DNA of 64,000 bases, from positions 1-64,000 of the forward strand of contig JAPLOZ010000059.1 of NCBI GenBank assembly GCA_026400435.1. Direction: 5' to 3'. Each line of letters opens with the position of its first letter. Position 1 is the stretch's first letter. The translations under genes were made by a program, and so were the position numbers. This DNA is from Hyphomicrobiales bacterium (GTDB lineage Bacteria > Pseudomonadota > Alphaproteobacteria > Rhizobiales > Rhizobiaceae). The notes beneath the pieces are model-generated. The model was not told the origin of the DNA. It saw only the letters and a list, made by a program, of their open reading frames with translations, and made no database searches. This document shows, one piece after another, positions 56,748 through 64,000 of this stretch.

Positions 56748-57875
56748 TCAGGTCTTGCGGCCGCCGCACTTCCAGTTCCAGTCGCGCTCTGGCCCGATGT
56801 CGATGTGGACAGACGCATGGCAATAGGTGCCGACGCCGCCGCGGTCGGGCATGGCGCGGGCATATTTGGCGAGTTCCCACTTGCTGACGCCCGGAAGCTG
56901 CACGTCCACCGCCGCGCAGAACATGTGCTGCGACCGTTCCGCGCCGCGCACCTTCTTGTTGTAGGACGGGCTGCGGTAGCCGGAGGTGACCACCAGCCGC
57001 TTGCCGAAATGGCTTTCGATCTGCTTGAGCATGCGCACCAGCTTCGGCTTGAGGCAGGCGGTGTCGACGGATTCGCGCTGCTTCAAGAGGCCGTTGGGCG
57101 CCAGCCGCGCCATGCCGCCGGCCGACGCCATCTGCACGCCGCCCATCTCGTCCTCGTAGACGTCGATGTCGCTGTCGTCGTCGATGCCGGACTTGCGCTT
57201 GATCTCGAACAGATTGGTCTTGCGCACGCCGGGCAGCGAGAAATCTCCGGCGCCGTCGTCAACGCCATTGTCCTCGGCGCCGAGTGCTGCAAAACGCACC
57301 GAAGCCTGCTCCTTGCGCTTCTCCTCGTTCGGATCGGGAAGCGCGATGACCGGCTTGGCCTTGGCCTCGCGCGCGGCGGCCGGCTGGGTTGCACCGGCAT
57401 CCGAAGGCGTCGATCCGAAGAACGATGACAGGAAGCTTTTCTTCTTGGGTTCGATGGGCGCGGTGGGCATGGTGCCAGCCGTCAGGATCGGTCCGCCGTT
57501 CTCGAGCACCTGCCCGGTCGGCGATGGCTCAAGCTCCACGATCTTCCTGGCGGGCGCGGCGGCAGGCTCGGCCGCCGCGGCAGGTTCGCCCCCGGCTGCG
57601 GCGAGCGCAAGTTCGGCGGACTGTTGTTCGGAAGGCTTGGCTTCGGCAGCCGCGGCTTCGGCCGGCGTTTTGGCGCCAGCCTTGCCTTTGGGCTGCTCCG
57701 CATCCGGGGTGGCGGCGGCGGCTTCGCCTGCGAGCGCAAGGTCGGCCGAGGGCGCCCCGGCTTCGGTCGACTGCGCGAGTTCCATCGTCGGTTCGGTCGT
57801 CGACGAGCAGGAAGCCAGCAACACGGCAAGGATCGCCGCCACGGCAGCGCTGCGTCCTCCACGCGTCGGGCGCAT
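56748..57875 (-). CDS. YcbK-type M15 peptidase lipoprotein (DUF882)
   Basis: The 375-residue precursor from ATG 57875 has a lipoprotein signal with lipobox VLLASC. A long Ala/Glu/Pro-rich spacer of about 200 residues follows, then the C-terminal peptidase domain: VTSGYRSPSYNKKVRG, RSQHMFCAAVDVQLPG (metal His, Asp) and YCHASVHIDIGP (metal His). It should cut or bind peptidoglycan in the periplasm from an outer or inner membrane anchor. The long linker may allow it to span to the wall. Confidence 0.88.
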   Translation of the reverse strand: MRPTRGGRSAAVAAILAVLLASCSSTTEPTMELAQSTEAGAPSADLALAGEAAAATPDAEQPKGKAGAKTPAEAAAAEAKPSEQQSAELALAAAGGEPAAAAEPAAAPARKIVELEPSPTGQVLENGGPILTAGTMPTAPIEPKKKSFLSSFFGSTPSDAGATQPAAAREAKAKPVIALPDPNEEKRKEQASVRFAALGAEDNGVDDGAGDFSLPGVRKTNLFEIKRKSGIDDDSDIDVYEDEMGGVQMASAGGMARLAPNGLLKQRESVDTACLKPKLVRMLKQIESHFGKRLVVTSGYRSPSYNKKVRGAERSQHMFCAAVDVQLPGVSKWELAKYARAMPDRGGVGTYCHASVHIDIGPERDWNWKCGGRKT

Positions 57876-58089
57876 TCCTGAAACCAAACGTTTCCCCTGC
57901 TCTGCCGCGGTTGCGGGCTCCACCCGCCCTTACGCCGCTCTCACACGAGCTCAGACATCTTGCCGAACCGCATACTCAAGGTCGGCGCTAGGCACCAATT
58001 GAGTCCGGATCATGTCTTGCGGACACCTTTTCGCCCGCTTTGACCCGCCAGGTCAATCCACAGCGCTTGCGGCGGGCCGACGGGCAACG

Positions 58090-59922
58090 CTACACGCGGA
58101 CCTTCACATAGGTGCCTGGGGCATCGCCCAGAACCTTCGCGCCCTTGCCCGGTTTGCGCGCCCTGGTGCGCCTGTCGTCCTGCCTGACGATCCAGTCCTG
58201 CCAGTGCGGCCACCATGAGCCGGCGGTCTCTGTTGCCCCGGCAAGCCAGTCCTCCAGGCTGCCGGTCGGCTTTCCGCCGGTCCAGAACTGGTATTTCCCG
58301 GCGTGCGGAGGGTTGACCACGCCGGCGATGTGCCCCGAGCCGGTCAGCACGAACTCGACGTCGCCGCCAAAGAACCTGCTGCCCAGGAATACCGAGCGCG
58401 CCGGCGCGATGTGGTCCTCCTTCGTGGCGAGGTTGTAGACCGGGATGGTGACGTCCGACAGCGACAGCGTGCGCCCCGCCAGTTCCATCCTGCCCTGCGA
58501 CAGCGTGTTCTCGAGATAGCAGTTGCGCAGGTAGTAGGAGTGGTTGGCCGACGCCATGCGCGTCGAATCGGCGTTCCAGTAGAGCAGGTCGAAGGGCAGG
58601 GGATCCTTGCCGCGCATGTAGTTGTTCACGACGTAGGGCCAGATCAAGTCGCCCGAGCGCAGCATGTTGAAGGCGGTCGCCATCCTTGTGCCTTCGAGAT
58701 AGCCCTTGTCGGTCATCGAGCGCTCGACAGCCGCCACCTGGTCCTCGTCGACGAAAACCTTGAGGTCGCCGGCATAGGTGAAGTCGACCTGCGTGGCGAA
58801 GAAGGTGACCGACCTGATGCGGTCGTCGCCCTCCTGCGCCATCAGGGCGAGCGCCGCTGCGAGCAGCGTGCCGCCGACGCAATAGCCGGCCGCGTTGACC
58901 TCCCGCTCGCCGGTCGTCTTTTCGATCGTATCGAGTGCGTATTGCAGACCTTCGCGGATGTAGGCTTCCCAGTTCTTGGCGCCGTGGCGCTCGTCCGGAT
59001 TGACCCAGGAGATCACGAACACGGTGTGGCCCTGCGCGACAGCCCAGCGGATGAAGGATTTTTCCGGATTGAGATCGAGTATGTAGAACTTGTTGATCCA
59101 GGGCGGGCAGATCAGCAGCGGCCGCTTCAGGACCGTGTCGGTCGCCGGATCGTACTGGATGATCTCGGCGACGTCGCTGCGCCCGACGACCTTGCCGGGG
59201 GTCGTGGCGACATTGCGTCCGATCTCGAAGCTCGACGGGTCGGCCTGCCTGAGCTTGAGGTCGCCATGTCCCGCCGCGATGTCCTCGGCCAGCATCTTCA
59301 TGCCGCGCACCAGGTTGGCGCCGTTGGAGGCGACCGTTTCGCGGAACAGCTCGGGATTGGTGAGGATGAAGTTCGACGGCGAGATCGCGTTGGAAATCTG
59401 CTTCACGTAGAAGCTCGCCTTTTGGCGCGTGTGTTCGTCCAGCCCGTCGGCTCGGTCGACCAGGTCGCCCGCCCAGCGGGAGGTGACGAGGTAGGCCTGC
59501 TTGAGGAAATCGAAGAATGCGTTCTTGCCCCATTCGGGGTCCTGGAACCGCTTGTCGCCGCGATCGGGCTCGACCGCGTCCTGCGGCGGAACGCCTGTCC
59601 TGACGTGGCTGATCGCGTTGCTCCAGACGGTCAGGTAGCCGGCGAACAGCCGGGTCTGCGCCTCAAGCGCCCGCGCGGGGTCCGATAGCCAGTATTCGGT
59701 GACTTTCGAGAAGGTCTTCACCATGTCGGTCATCGGCTCGGCGACCGTGTCGCGGCGCTCGCCCGTCTCGCGCGGCTCCACCCATGCCGAGGCGGCCTTG
59801 CCGGCCTGCTCGATCATGCGGGCGACATTGAGCGCGAACTGCTCGGGGTCCTTGACCAGGTATTGCTCGACGTCCGGAGCTTCACCGGCGTCGGCCTTGC
59901 CCGGCTCCGCGGCCTTGGACAT
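58090..59922 (-). CDS. phaC: Class I poly(3-hydroxyalkanoate) synthase
   Basis: A 610-residue PhaC. The lipase-like box GYCVGGT holds the catalytic cysteine; the aspartate lies in NLATKEDHIAP and the histidine in LTGSGHIAGVVNPP. The N-terminal domain (FSKVTEYWLSDPARAL, NPELFRETVASNGANLVRGM) is class I. It polymerises 3-hydroxyacyl-CoA into storage granules. Its leader has GAGGAGG. No phaA/phaB is adjacent, as usual in rhizobia. Confidence 0.96.
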   Translation of the reverse strand: MSKAAEPGKADAGEAPDVEQYLVKDPEQFALNVARMIEQAGKAASAWVEPRETGERRDTVAEPMTDMVKTFSKVTEYWLSDPARALEAQTRLFAGYLTVWSNAISHVRTGVPPQDAVEPDRGDKRFQDPEWGKNAFFDFLKQAYLVTSRWAGDLVDRADGLDEHTRQKASFYVKQISNAISPSNFILTNPELFRETVASNGANLVRGMKMLAEDIAAGHGDLKLRQADPSSFEIGRNVATTPGKVVGRSDVAEIIQYDPATDTVLKRPLLICPPWINKFYILDLNPEKSFIRWAVAQGHTVFVISWVNPDERHGAKNWEAYIREGLQYALDTIEKTTGEREVNAAGYCVGGTLLAAALALMAQEGDDRIRSVTFFATQVDFTYAGDLKVFVDEDQVAAVERSMTDKGYLEGTRMATAFNMLRSGDLIWPYVVNNYMRGKDPLPFDLLYWNADSTRMASANHSYYLRNCYLENTLSQGRMELAGRTLSLSDVTIPVYNLATKEDHIAPARSVFLGSRFFGGDVEFVLTGSGHIAGVVNPPHAGKYQFWTGGKPTGSLEDWLAGATETAGSWWPHWQDWIVRQDDRRTRARKPGKGAKVLGDAPGTYVKVRV

Positions 59923-60166
59923 TTGAAAGGGTTCCTCCTCAGGCGTTTTCTTGACATATTATCATGGGACGTCCAATGCGTTCTATTGCCGATGTCCCGA
60001 ATACGAAATCCCGGCTTGATATATGCCGGCGCAACACGGATTTCGAATTCGACAGGACACCAGCAAGATATGATCTTTGTGTGGTTTTGGATTTTGAAGT
60101 TCGTCCCTGAGTTGCTGCTACCGACAGCGAACTTCCAATCCACCACACTATGCGGCGGGCGAAGAT

Positions 60167-60526
60167 ATGGCATATGGTAAAGGCGGATGGCTTTTTTCCA
60201 ACGTGAGCTTCTCCATGCTCGCCGCAGCCGTTCTCGCCGCAGGCTGCACCACCGCCCCGGTGGAGGAGGTCGCGATGGCGCCGGGCCGCAGCGGAACGCC
60301 GACCGACACGGGGACCTTCCCCAACCTGAACATTCCCCAGCAGGCGGCGACGACGCAATTCACCGAGGATGAGAAGAAGGCGAAGCTCTCGCGCCTCACC
60401 GCATTGCAGCCGAAGCAGAATCCCGGCGACCCGGACGCCAATGCCGCCGCCGAGGCGCAGCGCAAACGCCTCAAGGTCTCCGCGGACAACCAGGACGAGA
60501 CGCTGAAGGTCATCGAGGGCGAGTAG
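60167..60526 (+). CDS. Small lipoprotein, conserved hypothetical
   Basis: 119 residues; the signal segment SFSMLAAAVLAAGC has a lipobox LAAGC. A mature acidic and Gln/Lys-rich peptide follows (TQFTEDEKKAKLSRLTALQ, AAAEAQRKRLKVSADNQDE) that looks helical. Divergent from phaC across a 244-base gap. Role unknown. Confidence 0.72.
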   Translation: MAYGKGGWLFSNVSFSMLAAAVLAAGCTTAPVEEVAMAPGRSGTPTDTGTFPNLNIPQQAATTQFTEDEKKAKLSRLTALQPKQNPGDPDANAAAEAQRKRLKVSADNQDETLKVIEGE

Positions 60527-60594
60527 CCTCGACCAAGACGTCAAATCGGTATATACGCGCCGCGAGCAAGCCCCCAGCGCCCGGATTTCTCGAT

Positions 60595-61812
60595 ATGGAA
60601 GATTTTCACAAGGTCCGCCGCCTTCCGCCCTACGTTTTCGAGCAGGTTAACCGGCTCAAGGGAAGTGCGCGCGCCGCCGGCGCCGACATCATCGATCTGG
60701 GCATGGGCAACCCCGATCTGCCGACGCCGAAGGCGATCGTGGACAAGCTGGTGGAAGTCGTGCGCGACCCGCGCACCCACCGCTATTCTTCCTCGCGTGG
60801 CATACCGGGGCTGCGTCGCGCGCAGGCCGGCTATTACGCCCGCCGGTTCGGCGTGAAGCTGAATCCCGACACGCAGGTGGTGGCGACGCTGGGCTCCAAG
60901 GAAGGCTTCGCCAACATGGCGCAGGCGATCACCGCGCCTGGCGACGTGATCCTGTGCCCGAACCCGACCTATCCGATCCACGCTTTCGGCTTCATCATGT
61001 CCGGCGGCGTGATCCGCTCGCTGCAGGTCGAGCCCAATGACGGTTTCATCCCGGCGCTGGAGCGCGGCATCCGCCATTCGATCCCCAAGCCGCTGGCACT
61101 GATCCTCAACTATCCGTCGAACCCGACGGCGCTCGTGGCAAGCCTCGATTTTTACAAGGATGTCGTCGCCTTCGCCAAGAAGAACGACCTCATCATCCTT
61201 TCGGACCTTGCCTATTCGGAGATCTATTTCGACGGCAATCCGCCGCCTTCGGTGCTCCAGGTTCCGGGCGCGGTCGATGTGACGGTCGAGTTCACGTCGA
61301 TGTCGAAGACCTTCTCCATGCCCGGCTGGCGCATGGGCTTCGCGGTCGGCAACGAGCGACTGATATCGGCGCTGACGCGGGTAAAGTCCTACCTTGACTA
61401 CGGCGCTTTCACGCCGATCCAGGTGGCCGCGACCGCCGCGCTCAACGGCGACGGCTCCGACATCGCGGAGGTTCGCGAGGTCTATCACAAGCGCCGCGAC
61501 GTGATGGTCGATTCCTTCGGCCGCGCCGGCTGGGACATTCCGCCGCCGGCCGCATCGATGTTTGCCTGGGCGCCGATCCCGCCTGCCTTCAAGCACCTCG
61601 GCTCGCTCGAATTCTCCAAGCTTTTGATCGAGCATGCGGACGTGGCGGTGGCGCCCGGCATCGGCTTTGGCGAGCACGGCGACGACTATGTGCGCCTGGC
61701 CTTCGTCGAGAACGAGCACCGCATCCGCCAGGCCGCGCGCAACATCAAGCGGTTCCTCACCTCCTCGGCGAAACAACCCAACAACGTGGTGTCGCTCGCC
61801 ACCCGGCGCTGA
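60595..61812 (+). CDS. alaC: Class I aminotransferase (AlaC-type glutamate-pyruvate/LL-DAP family)
   Basis: The 405-residue PLP enzyme begins FHKVRRLPPYVFEQVNRLKG, has IDLGMGNPDLPTP, HRYSSSRGIPGLRRA, LNYPSNPTA, and the PLP lysine in SMSKTFSMPGWRMGF. The N-terminus and YSSSRGIP motif place it with E. coli AlaC (alanine formation), a close relative of DapL. It is 41 bases ahead of hom and likely in one operon for amino acid synthesis. Confidence 0.88.
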   Translation: MEDFHKVRRLPPYVFEQVNRLKGSARAAGADIIDLGMGNPDLPTPKAIVDKLVEVVRDPRTHRYSSSRGIPGLRRAQAGYYARRFGVKLNPDTQVVATLGSKEGFANMAQAITAPGDVILCPNPTYPIHAFGFIMSGGVIRSLQVEPNDGFIPALERGIRHSIPKPLALILNYPSNPTALVASLDFYKDVVAFAKKNDLIILSDLAYSEIYFDGNPPPSVLQVPGAVDVTVEFTSMSKTFSMPGWRMGFAVGNERLISALTRVKSYLDYGAFTPIQVAATAALNGDGSDIAEVREVYHKRRDVMVDSFGRAGWDIPPPAASMFAWAPIPPAFKHLGSLEFSKLLIEHADVAVAPGIGFGEHGDDYVRLAFVENEHRIRQAARNIKRFLTSSAKQPNNVVSLATRR

Positions 61813-61853
61813 CCCCGACGGCATCAAAGACGGATTGAGGGGCATCTCGGCAC

Positions 61854-63161
61854 ATGGCTGAAGCATTGCGTGTTGGAATTGCGGGCCTTGGCACGGTCGG
61901 CGCGTCGGTCGCCCGCGTGCTCATCGAGAAGACCGCCGAACTCACGCGCCAGTGCGGGCGGCCGATTACCGTTACGGCAGTCTCGGCGCGCAGCAAGCGC
62001 AAGAACCGCGGCGTCGACCTTGGCGGAGCGAAATGGTTTGACGATCCCGTCAAGCTCGCGGGGGAGGCCGACATCGACGTGTTCGTCGAACTGATGGGCG
62101 GCGAGGAAGGACCGGCGCGCGCCGCGGTGAAAGCAGCGCTCGAAGCGGGCCGGCATGTGGTCACCGCCAACAAGGCGCTCCTCGCCAAGCACGGCGTGGC
62201 GCTAGCCGAGATTGCCGAGAAGAAGGGCGTCCTCCTCAACTACGAGGCAGCGGTCGCAGGCGGCATCCCCGTTATCAAGACCATGCGCGAGGCGCTGGCA
62301 GGTAACTCGGTCAGCCGTGTCTTCGGAATATTGAACGGCACCTGCAACTACATCCTTACCCGCATGGAAGCCGAGGGGATCTCCTTCGACGAATGCCTGA
62401 AGGACGCGCAGCGGCTGGGCTATGCCGAGGCCGATCCGACCTTCGACATCGAGGGGCAGGATACCGCGCACAAGCTGTCCATTCTGACAGCCCTTGCTTT
62501 CGGCACCAGGATTTCGGCGGGCGATATCTACAGGGAAGGCATTTCCAATATCAGCCAGGCCGATATCCGCGCAGCAGCGGAGCTCGGCTACCGCATCAAG
62601 CTGCTCGGCGTGGCGCAGCGGACCGAAAGCGGTATCGAGCAGCGCGTGCATCCGACCATGGTGCCGACCGCCTCTGTCATCGCGCAGGTGCACGGCGTGA
62701 CAAACGCAGTCGCGATCGAGACGGACATTCTTGGCGAACTGTTGCTTTCCGGTCCCGGAGCCGGCGGCAACGCCACGGCGTCGGCGGTGGTCGGCGACAT
62801 TGCCGACATTGCCAAGAGCCGGCCGGGTTTCCAGCATGGTCCGGTGTTCGGCTGGCCCGCCAAACAGCTCAAGCCATACAAGAAGGCGCAGATGCGCAGC
62901 CACGCCGGCGGCTATTTCATCCGCCTGACGGTGTCTGACCGCACCGGGGTGTTCGCCGCGATTGCCAAGCGCATGGCCGACAACGACATTTCGCTGGAAT
63001 CGATCGTCCAGCGCTCGGCGGATTCCGTGACCCACAAGACGGTCATCCTCGTCACCCACGAGACCACCGAGGCGGCCGTGCGCAAGGCGACCGACGGGAT
63101 GAAGAAGGACGGTCACCTGATTGACAAGCCGCAGGTCATCCGCATCGAGCGGGCCGGCTGA
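61854..63161 (+). CDS. hom: Homoserine dehydrogenase
   Basis: The 435-residue enzyme has the NAD(P) loop GIAGLGTVGASVARVL, TANKALLAKHG, the GILNGTCNYILTRME catalytic segment with AEADPTFDIEGQDTAHKL, and a C-terminal ACT domain (FIRLTVSDRTGVFAAIAKRMADNDIS) for feedback, presumably by threonine. It makes homoserine from aspartate semialdehyde for Thr and Met. Start at ATG 61854. Confidence 0.97.
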   Translation: MAEALRVGIAGLGTVGASVARVLIEKTAELTRQCGRPITVTAVSARSKRKNRGVDLGGAKWFDDPVKLAGEADIDVFVELMGGEEGPARAAVKAALEAGRHVVTANKALLAKHGVALAEIAEKKGVLLNYEAAVAGGIPVIKTMREALAGNSVSRVFGILNGTCNYILTRMEAEGISFDECLKDAQRLGYAEADPTFDIEGQDTAHKLSILTALAFGTRISAGDIYREGISNISQADIRAAAELGYRIKLLGVAQRTESGIEQRVHPTMVPTASVIAQVHGVTNAVAIETDILGELLLSGPGAGGNATASAVVGDIADIAKSRPGFQHGPVFGWPAKQLKPYKKAQMRSHAGGYFIRLTVSDRTGVFAAIAKRMADNDISLESIVQRSADSVTHKTVILVTHETTEAAVRKATDGMKKDGHLIDKPQVIRIERAG

Positions 63162-63221
63162 GATTCCGGTTTCGGCCAATGTGATCGTCGCCTATCGTCG
63201 CGCCATGACTGGCGGGCACTG

Positions 63222-64000
63222 ATGGCGGGCAAACGCATCTTCCTTGGCGTGAAGCGATCGGCGACGGGGCTCCGCTGGGAGCACCGGCTGAACGAGCGCC
63301 AGGAGATGGCGGCGCTGACCATCGCGCAGTCGCACGGCATTCCCGACATCGTGGCGCGAGTGCTTGCCGGGCGAGGCGTGACGGCCGAGGGCACAGAGCG
63401 CTTCCTCGACCCGACCGTAAGAGACCTGCTGCCCGACCCCGCCTCGCTGACCGACATGGAGCGCGCGGCGGCGCGTCTTGCGGCTGCCATCCGCAACCGC
63501 GAGAAGGTCGCCATATTCGGCGACTACGACGTGGACGGCGCGGCATCCTCGGCGCTGCTGAAACGGTTCCTTGCCTTCTATGGGATCGAAGCCGAAATCT
63601 ACATTCCCGACCGCATTTTCGAGGGCTATGGGCCGAACCCCGAAGCGATGCGCGAACTGGCCAACCGTGGGGCCACGCTGATCGTCACCGTCGACTGCGG
63701 GACCAACAGCGGGCCCTCGATAGACGCCGCGCTGCTGGCCGGTGCGGATGTGGTCGTGCTGGACCATCACCAGGTCGGCGGGCCGCTGCCGGTCGCCGTC
63801 GTGGTGGTCAATCCCAACCGCGAGGACGACCTGTCGGGACAGGGGCATCTGTGCGCGGCCGGCGTGGTCTTCCTCGCCCTCGTGCAGACGGCGCGGCTGC
63901 TGCGCATCGAGCGCCCTCACGCTGAGCAGCCCGATCTGCTGTCGATGCTCGATCTGGTCGCACTGGCCACCGTCTGCGACGTGGTGCCGCTCACCGGAGT
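63222..64000 (+). CDS. recJ: Single-stranded-DNA exonuclease RecJ, 5' part (runs off window)
   Basis: From ATG 63222 an open frame runs to the edge: WEHRLNERQEMAALTIAQSHG, then the DHH-family motifs VAIFGDYDVDGAASSALLKRFL, TVDCGTNSG and VVLDHHQVGGPLP with the metal aspartates. RecJ degrades 5' single strands in recombination and repair. The first 259 residues are visible and show no break. Not in the track because no stop falls in the window. Confidence 0.95.
   Translation, partial: MAGKRIFLGVKRSATGLRWEHRLNERQEMAALTIAQSHGIPDIVARVLAGRGVTAEGTERFLDPTVRDLLPDPASLTDMERAAARLAAAIRNREKVAIFGDYDVDGAASSALLKRFLAFYGIEAEIYIPDRIFEGYGPNPEAMRELANRGATLIVTVDCGTNSGPSIDAALLAGADVVVLDHHQVGGPLPVAVVVVNPNREDDLSGQGHLCAAGVVFLALVQTARLLRIERPHAEQPDLLSMLDLVALATVCDVVPLTG

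Overview
The window is 64 kb of high-GC chromosome from an alphaproteobacterium, almost certainly a Hyphomicrobiales (Rhizobiales) member near Mesorhizobium, Aminobacter or another Phyllobacteriaceae. This rests on gene content and order rather than a marker gene: pepA-holC, a RopB/Omp25-type porin, a fused SecDF, a class I PHA synthase, TrmFO, rhizobial small secreted proteins, and a DUF1127 gene followed by CCUCCUCC-loop RNAs. Almost all of it reads as core chromosome. The accessory insertions are at 0.15-1.2 kb and 49.2-52.5 kb.

Layout. 0-5 kb: the end of pepA, a short accessory patch with a chimeric methyltransferase/DUF2283 remnant, then holC, rlmJ, a T2 ribonuclease lipoprotein and a GST. 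5-15.5 kb: a porin, a pteridine-reductase-like SDR, uvrC-pgsA-moaD-moaE, ndk, a second GST, a DinB protein and an ABC-F ATPase. 15.5-26 kb: palindromic repeat clusters, a DUF1254 protein opposite an AraC regulator, an orphan molybdopterin oxidoreductase, and gcvTHP under a tandem glycine riboswitch. 26-37 kb: an SDR, a lipocalin, a GSH-dependent formaldehyde oxidation pair (gfa, frmA), an M15 peptidase beside a membrane protein, and a frameshifted pccA. 37-44 kb: yajC-secDF, an NDUFAF6-like protein and trmFO. 44.4-44.8 kb: a DUF1127 gene followed at once by two tandem three-hairpin RNA modules in which every loop carries CTCCTCC. 45-49 kb: DUF2157/GDYxxLxY membrane genes, a NUDIX gene, map and the 5' half of radC. 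49.2-52.5 kb: a 3.3-kb IS1595-type element with passenger genes, inserted in radC. 52.5-64 kb: the 3' half of radC, tig, tRNA-Leu, tRNA-Glu, an M15 lipoprotein, phaC, alaC, hom and the 5' part of recJ.

How genes work together. gcvT, gcvH and gcvP encode three parts of glycine cleavage and are switched by glycine itself. gfa and frmA handle formaldehyde-glutathione. moaD and moaE form molybdopterin synthase, which could supply the cofactor for the oxidoreductase ten kilobases away. yajC and secDF assist protein export. The two most notable objects are the six-hairpin anti-Shine-Dalgarno RNA array, which looks like the cuckoo/CcsR RNA family described in Rhodobacter, and the intact passenger-carrying transposon that splits radC with perfect terminal inverted repeats and a clean target duplication. 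Nothing here was tested by computation; family calls come from motifs and recognised sequence similarity.
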